Part shown: positions 1 to 6,671 of the stretch, piece by piece
Layout of the letters: each line of letters starts with the position of its first letter
Numbering within the stretch: the first letter of the stretch is position 1
Assembly (NCBI GenBank): GCA_014763835.1
Contig: JACXUQ010000048.1
Location: 1-7,938, forward strand
Source of the DNA: Thiotrichales bacterium
GTDB lineage: Bacteria > Pseudomonadota > Gammaproteobacteria > Thiomicrospirales > Thiomicrospiraceae
DNA length: 7,938 nt
Reading direction: 5' to 3'
Notes under the pieces: generated by a model
What the model was told of the DNA's origin: nothing
Seen by the model: the letters and a program-made list of their open reading frames with translations, nothing else
Database searches by the model: none
Position numbers and translations under genes: made by a program

Positions 1-166
1 CCCCCCCGCGGGCGCGTGGATTACAACTGCATATCCGATTGGCTGGAGGAATACCCATAACGTCGTGTGCCGTAGAATCATGATTGCGCGCGTTGTTGAA
101 TTCGTTTCGAGAAAAGGCTAACTATTATATTGAACAAGTGTTAGCGGTGGATTTGGAGGCGGCAGG
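1..166. other. Non-coding or unidentified left edge
   Basis: I see no supportable gene here. The stretch lies downstream of copB and looks less GC-rich and less codon-structured than the rest. A plus-strand frame is open from base 1 and ends at a TAA at 58-60, reading ...VDYNCISDWLEEYP; it could be the C-terminal end of a convergent gene cut by the window edge, but 19 codons are too few to judge. A minus-strand ATG at 81 opens a frame of about 27 codons that runs off the left edge, again too short to call. GCTAAC at 117-122 and GTTAGC at 140-145 form a 6-bp inverted repeat of unknown meaning. Confidence 0.5.
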
Positions 167-193
167 GGCCGCTAGATTAATATCTAGGCGGCC
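167..193 (-). terminator. Hairpin just after copB, possible 3' end structure
   Basis: A strong inverted repeat begins 16 bases beyond the copB stop codon. Arm 167-177 (GGCCGCTAGAT) pairs with arm 182-193 (ATCTAGGCGGCC) across a TAAT loop, with one bulged base, giving 11 paired positions. It could mark or protect the 3' end of the cop transcript. No T-run follows on the minus strand, so it is not a canonical intrinsic terminator. A smaller competing hairpin, GCGGC/GCCGC at 159-172, overlaps one arm. Confidence 0.45.
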
Positions 194-209
194 TGTTCAT
201 TTTAAATGG

Positions 210-926
210 TTAAAACCAGAAACGAATGCCGGCAACCAGAGAGGTTTGCTGGTCTTCATTCTGGAACTTGGCGGTATCGCCGTAGAGTTTATGCCATTCC
301 ACGCCGACGTAAGGTGCCAGTTCGCGTTTGATTTCATAACGCAGGCGCAATCCCAGACTCATCGAGGAGAGTCCCGAACCCAGACCGATTTCGGGAATGT
401 CGTCGGAGTAGGCCGCAATTTCGATTTCCGGACTCAGTATCCATTTTTGGGTTAACAGCGCGTCGTATTCGCCCATCAGACGCACTCCGGCCTTGCCGTC
501 GCCGTCCACCAGCGCTTGCACCTGGGTTTCAAAGAAATAGGGCGCCAGGCCGGAGAGGCCGACGATGCCCCAGTTATGGGATTTCTGCTCGTAGATATCG
601 TGGCCGAGGCCGAATTCGACGTCCCAGAAGGGGGTGATGGCGCGGCCGTAGAGCAGGCTGTTCTGGCTATGGCTTTGACCCTGAGCGCTTTCGCCTGCGG
701 AGCGCAGCACGAGTTTATCGAGATACTGTTTGACCCAGAAATCGGCATCCCAGTGGACGGGATTGTGGTCTTGATTGCTGATTTCAAGATGGTTGACGGT
801 GAGTTTGCTGACCGTCGGGTCGTCCATCATTCCGGCGTGGGCGCTGCAGGCCATAAAGCCTGAAAGCAGCGCCGCTACCCGGCCTGTTGAGATTTTTGAG
901 CGATGGTTTTGCTGAATACTTTTCAT
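210..926 (-). CDS. copB: Copper resistance protein CopB (outer membrane)
   Basis: This 238-residue protein matches the CopB family of outer-membrane copper-resistance proteins, thought to bind or retain copper at the outer membrane together with CopA. Residues 1-31 form a signal peptide (basic start, hydrophobic 17-27, cleavage likely at AHA/G). Mature-protein segments typical of the family include HWDADFWVKQYLDKL (58-72), SLLYGRAITPFWDVEFGLG (90-108) and GLRLRYEI (192-199). The sequence ends in aromatic IRFWF, the kind of C-terminal beta-strand signal used by outer-membrane barrels. The ATG at 926 is preceded by AAGGA with 8 bases of spacing, and the gene starts 33 bases after the copA stop, so the two are probably co-transcribed. 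Unlike Pseudomonas syringae CopB, it lacks a Met/His-rich repeat region after the signal peptide; only the MM pair at 33-34 remains. Confidence 0.92.
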   Translation of the reverse strand: MKSIQQNHRSKISTGRVAALLSGFMACSAHAGMMDDPTVSKLTVNHLEISNQDHNPVHWDADFWVKQYLDKLVLRSAGESAQGQSHSQNSLLYGRAITPFWDVEFGLGHDIYEQKSHNWGIVGLSGLAPYFFETQVQALVDGDGKAGVRLMGEYDALLTQKWILSPEIEIAAYSDDIPEIGLGSGLSSMSLGLRLRYEIKRELAPYVGVEWHKLYGDTAKFQNEDQQTSLVAGIRFWF

Positions 927-959
927 GATGATTTTCCTTACATTTAACCGATAGAGGGC

Positions 960-2954
960 TCAGGCCACGATCACTTTGCGGAACATGCCGGACATGTGGT
1001 AGAGCATGTGGCAGTGATAGGCCCAGACGCCTTTGGCATCGACGGTGACGCGATAGCTGATTTTGGCGCCCGGCTGCACAATCACGGTGTGTTTGCGCGG
1101 CAGGAAGTTGAGGTCGCCGGTTTCCAGGTCGCTCCACATGCCGTGCAGATGCATCGGGTGGTTCATCATGGTGTCGTTGATAAAAGTAATGCGTACCCGC
1201 TCGCCGTATTGGAGGTGAATGGGATCGGCTTTGGAATAGGGGATGCCGTTGATCGACCAGACATAGCGCTCCATATTGCCGGTGAGGTGCAGCACGATTT
1301 CGCGGTCGGGCTGCGGTGCGCTGCGGGTGGAGTGCAGGTTGCGCAGATCGGCATAGGTCAGCACGCGGCGTCCGTTGTCGCGCAGGCCAACACCGGGGTC
1401 GTCGAGACGGTATTGCGGATTGTCGGCGCGCATATCGACCTGCGGCCCCCAATCCACCTGCGGTTCCTCTACTGGCCAGTTCTGCGGCAGCAGGTTGGCA
1501 TCGGGCACAGACATGTTCATGCCCGCGTAGCCATCCATGTCCATTTGATGGGCATGTTCCATGGACGGTTCGGCTGCCATGGTGTGTTGGCTGTGATCCA
1601 TCTCGCTGTGTGATGCGTGATCCATTGCCGACATGCTGTCGTCAGTAGCCGGCATATCCATTTGCATATTGGGCATGGTGTGCTGACTATGATCCATCAC
1701 CTCTTGATCGGCCGGTTGCATCGCCATATTGTCAAATGCCATGTCATCCATGTTTTCCATCGAGTGATGCCCGTGGTGCATCATGCCCATCCCCATATCG
1801 GCGTGGCTGAGGATCGGTGCGGGATCCATTTCCGGCGCCTGCGCGCCTTCCTCAAGACGCGGCGTGAGGCTTCCCAAGGCGTAGCCGGAGCGGTCGATGG
1901 CTTGGGCGAAGATTGCATAGGCACTGTCATGTTCGGGCGTGACCAGCACGTCATAAGTTTCTGCCACGCCGAGACGGAATTCGTCGATTTCCACCGGTTG
2001 GATCAGGTTGCCGTCGGCGGCAATGACGGTCATTTTCAGACCGGGAATACGCACGTCAAAGAAGGTCATGGCCGCACTGTTGATAAAGCGCAGGCGCACG
2101 GTTTCTCCCGGTTTGAAGAGGCCGCGCCACTGGGTGGACGGATTGATTCCGCTCATCAGGTAGGTGTAGGTGGCGCCGCTGACATCGGAGATGTCGCGGT
2201 CGGACATGCGCATCTCGTTCCACATTTTGCGGGCGTTGAAGGCGTTCCAGAAGCCCATGGCTTTGACTTCGTCAAAGAACTCCCCCAGCGTGCGTTGCTG
2301 GTAGTTGTAATAACTCGGCATCTTCTTGAGGTTGTGGACGATGTCATCAGGATGTTCGTCGCTCCAGTCGGAAAGCTGAATCACATAATCCCGCTGGTAG
2401 TCGTAAGGATCCTCTTGTTTGGGAAGAATGACAATGGCACCGTACATGCCGGTTTGCTCCTGAAACCCGGAATGGCTGTGATACCAATAGGTGCCATGTT
2501 GTTGAACTTTAAAGCGGTAGGTAAAGGTTTCGCCGGGTTTGATGCCGGCATAGGTCAGCCCCGGTACGCCGTCCATTTCAAACGGCAGGATAATGCCGTG
2601 CCAGTGGATGGAGCTGTCTTCATCCAGATGGTTGGTCACATGCAGAGTGACTTCATCGCCTTCGCGCCATATCAATGTGGGGCTCGGCAGCATACCGTTG
2701 ACGGTGGTGGCAATGCGCGGTTGGCCGCTGTAATTCACTTCGGCGAGGACGATGTCGAGATGAAATTCCGTGCCGCTAAGCACGCCGGTAGTTTTAACCG
2801 CAGGCGGCGTGGCCGTAAGCGGGTTTGCGTTAGCCGGAAAGACCGTCAAATTCGTTGCAGCGGCGATACTGCCGGTGACGGTGCCTTTAATGAAAGTACG
2901 ACGTGACACGGCGATGCGTGATCGCATCGCCGCGTTTGCTGAAAAATGTTCCAT
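960..2954 (-). CDS. copA: Multicopper oxidase CopA, Tat-exported, copper resistance
   Basis: CopA is a periplasmic multicopper oxidase that confers copper tolerance by oxidising Cu(I) and binding copper. The 664-residue protein starts with a Tat signal: SRRTFIK with its arginines at 18-19, a hydrophobic stretch, and a likely cleavage after ANA (43). Copper-ligand motifs are complete: HWHG (117-120), HSH (159-161), HPMHLHG (599-605) and HCHMLYHMSGM (647-657), the last carrying the type 1 copper ligands. A Met/His-rich insertion fills about 387-482 and makes the protein longer than PcoA or P. syringae CopA (roughly 600 residues). The start is set at the ATG at 2954 because AGGAG (2963-2967) lies 8 bases before it. 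A GTG at 2963 in the same frame overlaps that ribosome binding site and is unlikely. The gene follows the small Met/His/Cys-rich gene by 86 bases and precedes copB by 33. Confidence 0.95.
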   Translation of the reverse strand: MEHFSANAAMRSRIAVSRRTFIKGTVTGSIAAATNLTVFPANANPLTATPPAVKTTGVLSGTEFHLDIVLAEVNYSGQPRIATTVNGMLPSPTLIWREGDEVTLHVTNHLDEDSSIHWHGIILPFEMDGVPGLTYAGIKPGETFTYRFKVQQHGTYWYHSHSGFQEQTGMYGAIVILPKQEDPYDYQRDYVIQLSDWSDEHPDDIVHNLKKMPSYYNYQQRTLGEFFDEVKAMGFWNAFNARKMWNEMRMSDRDISDVSGATYTYLMSGINPSTQWRGLFKPGETVRLRFINSAAMTFFDVRIPGLKMTVIAADGNLIQPVEIDEFRLGVAETYDVLVTPEHDSAYAIFAQAIDRSGYALGSLTPRLEEGAQAPEMDPAPILSHADMGMGMMHHGHHSMENMDDMAFDNMAMQPADQEVMDHSQHTMPNMQMDMPATDDSMSAMDHASHSEMDHSQHTMAAEPSMEHAHQMDMDGYAGMNMSVPDANLLPQNWPVEEPQVDWGPQVDMRADNPQYRLDDPGVGLRDNGRRVLTYADLRNLHSTRSAPQPDREIVLHLTGNMERYVWSINGIPYSKADPIHLQYGERVRITFINDTMMNHPMHLHGMWSDLETGDLNFLPRKHTVIVQPGAKISYRVTVDAKGVWAYHCHMLYHMSGMFRKVIVA
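1509..1796 (-). repeat. Met/His-rich low-complexity segment of copA
   Basis: This segment encodes about 96 residues (387-482 of CopA) dominated by Met, His and Asp. It contains MGMGMMHHGHH near its start and the octapeptide MDHSQHTM twice. At DNA level, 1578-1601 and 1674-1697 are direct repeats identical at 21 of 24 bases. Such segments in CopA/PcoA proteins bind several extra copper ions, and this is likely an expanded version produced by repeat duplication. Confidence 0.85.
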
Positions 2955-2962
2955 GTGAAACA
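2947..2962. promoter_or_regulatory. parS-like 16-bp palindrome at copA start
   Basis: The plus strand reads TGTTCCATGTGAAACA, with dyad symmetry TGTTNCANNTGNAACA. It differs at one central base (T for C at 2954) from the parS site TGTTCCACGTGAAACA bound by chromosomal ParB proteins. It lies between the copA ribosome binding site and codon 3, so it overlaps the translation start. Binding by ParB is a hypothesis; a change in the central CG could weaken it. Confidence 0.35.
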
Positions 2963-2967
2963 CTCCT
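2963..2967 (-). promoter_or_regulatory. Ribosome binding site of copA
   Basis: The minus strand reads AGGAG here, 8 bases before the ATG at 2954. This decides the start codon, because the upstream in-frame GTG (2961-2963) overlaps the motif itself. Confidence 0.85.
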
Positions 2968-3036
2968 AAAAATCAAAATGGGTAAAAATCCGCGCTGGTG
3001 TTATGAATAGCCGGATGGGGTGGTGTTTGATTTTTA
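2967..3036 (-). promoter_or_regulatory. Inverted repeat in copL-copA leader abutting the RBS
   Basis: TAAAAATCAAA at 2967-2977 and TTTGATTTTTA at 3026-3036 are perfect 11-bp inverted repeats separated by 48 bases. Inside them ATCCG (2988-2992) and CGGAT (3012-3016) can form a second short stem. In the minus-strand mRNA, the 3' arm runs directly into AGGAG of copA. The fold could therefore tune copA translation or coupling to the upstream gene. The outer stem is AU-rich and its stability is uncertain. Confidence 0.4.
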
Positions 3037-3040
3037 AGCG

Positions 3041-3493
3041 TTAGACGAGCGGCGGGCGCAGTTCAGGCGAGATGGCGCGTTGCAGAACGGTTTCTGCACG
3101 GATGGTGAGAATCTGGCTGGTTTCCACGGTGGCCAGCCCCAATTTGCTTTGTACAGCCAAAACGGGCGCGGCGGCAATGACCATGCAATGGCCTTTGGCG
3201 CAGTCGACATTGCAGTGCTGCATATCGCCGTTACAACAATCCATGACATGCGCCGATGTCTGGCTCATTTGCATGGCTTGCATAGGCTGTGGATGGTGAA
3301 GTTGATGCTGCAACATCATCGAACTGTCCATAACATGCAAGGAATACATCGCCGATGAATGGGGTGATGCAGCGTCCTGTGCCGCCGATTCCTCAGTGGG
3401 AGGCATATGCAGCATGACCCCTTCGGCCATGAGCGGACGAATCGAAATCGCGATAGCGATTAGCATGTAAAGAAGTGGTCTGAATAGTGCCAT
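3041..3493 (-). CDS. Small exported Met/His/Cys-rich copper protein, CopL-like
   Basis: This 150-residue protein has an N-terminal signal peptide (hydrophobic 7-22, cleavage likely at LMA/E near 23) and a metal-ligand-rich mature part. It has 15 Met, 9 His and five Cys (86, 87, 94, 98, 103), with the cysteines in a CC-x6-C-x3-C-x4-C cluster. A hydrophobic stretch follows (104-114) and the protein ends in RPPLV. Its place immediately upstream of copA-copB matches Xanthomonas copL, whose product affects copper-responsive expression of copAB. I infer copper binding in the periplasm and, less surely, a regulatory role; sequence identity to CopL cannot be judged by eye. An in-frame TAG six bases before the ATG at 3493 rules out a longer N-terminus. 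No Shine-Dalgarno motif precedes it, and the predicted transcription start falls at or next to the ATG. Confidence 0.8.
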   Translation of the reverse strand: MALFRPLLYMLIAIAISIRPLMAEGVMLHMPPTEESAAQDAASPHSSAMYSLHVMDSSMMLQHQLHHPQPMQAMQMSQTSAHVMDCCNGDMQHCNVDCAKGHCMVIAAAPVLAVQSKLGLATVETSQILTIRAETVLQRAISPELRPPLV

Positions 3494-3499
3494 TAGCTA

Positions 3500-3529
3500 A
3501 CAATAGCGAAAACCAAGTAATTTTGTCAA
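3500..3529 (-). promoter_or_regulatory. Candidate sigma70 promoter of the cop cluster
   Basis: On the minus strand a perfect -35 box TTGACA (3529-3524) is followed after 18 bases by TATTGT (3505-3500), a 4 of 6 match to the -10 consensus. Only six bases separate the -10 box from the copL ATG at 3493, so transcription would start at about the first base of the gene. The long spacer and weak -10 box are compatible with activation by a regulator. Confidence 0.55.
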
Positions 3530-3535
3530 CAACTT
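3515..3535. promoter_or_regulatory. Dyad over the cop -35 box, candidate operator
   Basis: The sequence has the symmetry AAGTNNTT-N5-AANNACTT, covering the whole TTGACA element. It is a plausible binding site for a copper-responsive regulator acting on the cop cluster. It does not match the CueR-type or CusR-type boxes as I know them, and no regulator gene lies in the window. Confidence 0.25.
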
Positions 3536-3550
3536 AGTGAGACCGAGAAT

Positions 3551-3571
3551 ACCCGGCCTGTCGGGTTTTTT
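3551..3571 (+). terminator. Terminator-like hairpin between the RND and copL genes
   Basis: ACCCG (3551-3555) and CGGGT (3562-3566) form a 5-bp stem with a six-base loop, followed by a T-run (3566-3571) on the plus strand. That orientation would stop plus-strand (antisense) transcription. Read on the minus strand, the hairpin begins right after the RND stop codon but is followed by ATTCTC, a poor U-run, so it would be only a weak terminator of the efflux operon. The T-run overlaps the RND stop codon. Confidence 0.45.
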
Positions 3572-6500
3572 ACAGAGCCGTATTTTTCTCTTCCAATGCC
3601 TTTTCCAGCTGGTGGGTGCTGGCCAATGGCGAGCCGCTGCGTTTGGCAATCAGCGCGTAGGCCACTGGAATAATAAACAGGCTCAGCAGAGTCGAGAACG
3701 CCACGCCCCAGAACAGCACGATGCCCAAAATATAACGCGTTTCCGCCCCCGCGCCGCTGGAGAAGATCAGCGGAATCATGCCGACGATGGTAGTGACGGC
3801 GGTCATCACAATCGGGCGCAGACGCAGTTGCGTGGCGTTGACCAGCGCGCGGTAGAGCGGCAGGCCGCGGTCACGCAGCTGGTTGGTGAACTCCACAATC
3901 AGAATGCCGTTTTTGGTCGCCAGACCGAGCAGCAATACCAGCGCGATCTGGCTGTAAATATTGAGGCTCATGCCGTAACCCAGCAACGCGAACAGCCCGC
4001 CCGCTAATGCCAGCGGTACGGTCAGCAAAATCACCAGCGGATGGATAAAGCTTTCGAACTGCGCGGCGAGCACCAGAAAGATGACCACCACGCCGAACAA
4101 GAAGACGAAATAGAAGGAGTTCGAGGCGGTCTGGAAATCGCGTGACTGGCCTTTGTAGTCCAGATTGGCTTCTGGCGGCAGGGTCTTGCGCGTCAGCGCG
4201 TTGAGGTAATCCAAAGCCTGGCCGAGCGACAAGCCGTCTTCCAAATTGGCTTCGAGTGTGATGGAACGCACGCGGTTGTAGCGGTTCAGGCTGGAAGCCA
4301 CGCCGGAGGTGGACAGGGTGGTGATGGCCGACAGCGGCACCATCTCGCCGGTCAGGCTGGAGCGCAGGTAGATCTGCTCCAGATCTTGCGGCGACTGGAA
4401 CCACTCATGTTCGGCCTTGAGGTAGATATCATACTCCTCGCCCTCGTGCATAAAGGTTGTGGCCTTTTTGCTGCCAAGCAGAATCTGCAGGGTTTCCACC
4501 ACGTCCTGATGCGTCAGCCCAAGCGCTTCGGCTTTGGCGTAATCGACTTGCAGGCGCAGTTCCGGTTTGTTGGGTTCGTAGTCCCAATCCATTCCCGTCA
4601 GGCCGGGGTTGGATTCGCCGATGGCCTGTTCCATCAGGGTTTTCCATTCGGCGAGTTTTTCATAGCTTGGCCCGCCGATGACGAACTGCACCGGCTTCTG
4701 GATACGGCCGCCAATCGGCGAGCGCATCACCGGGGTCGCCTTGACGCCGGTGAGATCCGCGAGTTTCTTGCGCACTTCATCCATAATCACATAGGCCGAA
4801 CGGCGTTGCGACCAGTCTTCGAGCACCACGATAATGAAGCCGCTGTTGAAGATTTCGCTGTTGCCGAACGAGCGCGGACTGCGCACCAGCAGGCGTTTGG
4901 CCTCGTGGTTTTCCACCAGCGGCATCAGGCGGCGTTCGATTTCGTCGATATAGCTGCGCATGTACTCGAAAGTGGCGCCTTCCGGTCCTTTGATGGTCAC
5001 GTAGAAGACGCCGCGGTCTTCTTTGGGAACATATTCTTGAGGCACTTGCGGGCCGTAATAGGCGGCTGAGCCGATGACGGCGAGCAACGCGAGCAGTGCG
5101 ATCCACGGATGGCGCAGGTTTTTGATCAGCATTTTTTTGAAATACTGCGGCGGGGTGCCGATTTTGCGCGGTTTGCTGCTTTGGGTTGTGCGGTTTTTGA
5201 GTAGTTTGGAGGCCAGCGCCGGCGACAGGGTGAGCGCGACCCAGCTGGAGAAAAGCACCGTCACCGCGAGGGTTACCGCAAATTCGGAGAACAGCCGGCC
5301 GATCTGCCCTTCCAGAAAGGCGATGGGCAGGAACACCGCCACTAGCACCAGCGTGGTGGCGACCACCGCAAACCCGACCTGACGCGTCCCCAGAAAGGCC
5401 GCCGCGATGGGTTTATAGCCGTGGTCGAGATGGCGCTGGGTGTTTTCCAGCACGACGATGGCGTCGTCCACCACCAGACCGATGGCGAGTACCAGCGCCA
5501 GCAGCGTCAGCAGGTTGATGGAAAAGCCGAGCATCCACAATACGCCGAAAGTGGCGATCAGCGACACCGGCAATGTCACCATCGGCACCATTGCCGCACG
5601 CCAGTTGCGCAGGAAAATCAGCATCACCAGCGAGACCAGGGCGAGCGCCATAAACAGGGTTTTATAGACTTCGTCGACCGCCTGCTGCACAAAGACCGAG
5701 GAGTCGAAACTCTCCGCCAGGCGCAAGCCTTCCGGCAGGGTGGCGTTGACCTGCTGCATGCGTTCGCGCGCCAGGCGCGCCACGGTGAGCGTATTGGCGG
5801 TGGACTGTTTGACGATACCCACGCCGACCATCGGTTCGCCGTTGCCTCGGAACAGACGGCGGCGCTCGATGGCGCCGAGTTCCACTTTGGCGATGTCTTT
5901 GAGTCTGGCCTGGCCGATCTGACGGTCCTGCTTGATAATCAGGTTCTGGAGATCCTCGATGGTTTTCAGCGGCTTGTCGGCCTGCAAGGTATACAGAATC
6001 TGTTGGCTTTGCAGACTGCCGACCGGCAGTTCGATATTGGCCTGACGCAGGCGCGTTTCGATATCCTGCGCATTGATGCTGTAAAGCGCCATCTGTTTGG
6101 GGTCGAGCCAGATGCGCAGCGCATAGGATTGGCCGCCGCCGACGCGCACCCGCGCCACGCCGTCGAGCGTGGCGAAACGGTCCACCAGATAACGTTCGGC
6201 GTAGTCGGTAAGTTCGGTGACCGTCATCTGGTCGCTGTTGAGGTTGAACCACATAATCGGGCTGTCGTCGCCGTCGACCTTTTCGACTTCCGGACGGGTG
6301 GCCTGTTCGGGCAGGTTGTCGCTGACGCGCGACACGCGGTCGCGGATATCGTTGGCGGCGGCGTCTATGTCGCGCTCGATGGAAAATTCCACTTTTATCT
6401 GCGATTTGCCGTCACTGGAACTGGATTCGATAAAGCGGATGCCGGAGATGCCGGAGATGCGGTTTTCGATGATTTTGGTAATGCGCGACTCCACCACGGC

Positions 6501-6668
6501 GGCCGAGGCGCCGAGGTATTCGGTATCGATGGTGACGATGGGCGCATCCACATTGGGGTATTCGCGCAGGCTCATGCGGTCGAACGCCATCAGGCCGAAA
6601 GCGAGTAGCAGCAGCGAGGCGACGGTGGCGAGCACCGGCCGTTTGACCGAGGTATCGGATAACCACAT
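3570..6668 (-). CDS. RND multidrug efflux transporter, HAE1 type (AcrB/MexB-like)
   Basis: This 1032-residue inner-membrane pump would use proton uptake to drive export through a periplasmic adaptor and an outer-membrane channel. It has the full RND layout: TM1 at about 10-28, a first periplasmic loop, TM2-6 at about 338-490, a linker, TM7 at about 520-538, a second periplasmic loop, and TM8-12 at about 852-1008. The proton-relay residues of the drug-exporting branch are present: DD at 401-402 in GLVVDDAIVVLEN (TM4), K919 in GLATKNGILIVEF (TM10) and R951 in the following RLRPIVMTAV. The length is normal for the family. AGGAG at 6678-6682, inside the end of the upstream gene, lies 9 bases before the ATG, and the gap to that gene is 3 bases, so the two are translated from one mRNA. 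The substrate is unknown. Despite the neighbouring copper genes, the TM4 motif argues against a CusA-type metal pump. Confidence 0.95.
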   Translation of the reverse strand: MWLSDTSVKRPVLATVASLLLLAFGLMAFDRMSLREYPNVDAPIVTIDTEYLGASAAVVESRITKIIENRISGISGIRFIESSSSDGKSQIKVEFSIERDIDAAANDIRDRVSRVSDNLPEQATRPEVEKVDGDDSPIMWFNLNSDQMTVTELTDYAERYLVDRFATLDGVARVRVGGGQSYALRIWLDPKQMALYSINAQDIETRLRQANIELPVGSLQSQQILYTLQADKPLKTIEDLQNLIIKQDRQIGQARLKDIAKVELGAIERRRLFRGNGEPMVGVGIVKQSTANTLTVARLARERMQQVNATLPEGLRLAESFDSSVFVQQAVDEVYKTLFMALALVSLVMLIFLRNWRAAMVPMVTLPVSLIATFGVLWMLGFSINLLTLLALVLAIGLVVDDAIVVLENTQRHLDHGYKPIAAAFLGTRQVGFAVVATTLVLVAVFLPIAFLEGQIGRLFSEFAVTLAVTVLFSSWVALTLSPALASKLLKNRTTQSSKPRKIGTPPQYFKKMLIKNLRHPWIALLALLAVIGSAAYYGPQVPQEYVPKEDRGVFYVTIKGPEGATFEYMRSYIDEIERRLMPLVENHEAKRLLVRSPRSFGNSEIFNSGFIIVVLEDWSQRRSAYVIMDEVRKKLADLTGVKATPVMRSPIGGRIQKPVQFVIGGPSYEKLAEWKTLMEQAIGESNPGLTGMDWDYEPNKPELRLQVDYAKAEALGLTHQDVVETLQILLGSKKATTFMHEGEEYDIYLKAEHEWFQSPQDLEQIYLRSSLTGEMVPLSAITTLSTSGVASSLNRYNRVRSITLEANLEDGLSLGQALDYLNALTRKTLPPEANLDYKGQSRDFQTASNSFYFVFLFGVVVIFLVLAAQFESFIHPLVILLTVPLALAGGLFALLGYGMSLNIYSQIALVLLLGLATKNGILIVEFTNQLRDRGLPLYRALVNATQLRLRPIVMTAVTTIVGMIPLIFSSGAGAETRYILGIVLFWGVAFSTLLSLFIIPVAYALIAKRSGSPLASTHQLEKALEEKNTAL

Positions 6669-6671
6669 GGC

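Noticed and set aside
1..7. Run of seven C at the window edge
   Set aside because: A homopolymer exactly at the edge may be a boundary or assembly effect and carries no interpretable signal.
117..145. Integron attC-like pair GCTAAC / GTTAGC
   Set aside because: The arms do not fit the RYYYAAC / GTTRRRY core sites, and no internal L sites or cassette context are visible.
84..455. Plus-strand open frame starting with TTG and running into copB
   Set aside because: Two thirds of it is antisense to copB. It uses a weak start without a ribosome binding site, and I recognise no motif.
1617..2906. Long plus-strand open frame (about 429 codons) opposite copA
   Set aside because: It is fully antisense to a complete CopA with all its copper motifs. 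Its His/Val/Gly-rich product resembles no family I know and looks like a codon-bias shadow.
2955..2963. GTG at 2963 as the start of copA
   Set aside because: The GTG overlaps the AGGAG motif, which is correctly spaced only for the ATG at 2954.
5421..6608. Long plus-strand open frame (about 395 codons) opposite the RND gene
   Set aside because: It is antisense to conserved RND sequence, and its His/Gln/Asp-rich composition is typical of reverse-strand shadows in GC-rich genes.
3570..6668. RND transporter read as a CusA-type copper pump because copper genes lie next to it
   Set aside because: TM4 carries the paired aspartates of the HAE1 drug-exporting branch (GLVVDDAIVVLEN), and the adaptor has no metal-binding Met/His region. 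The copper context alone is not enough.
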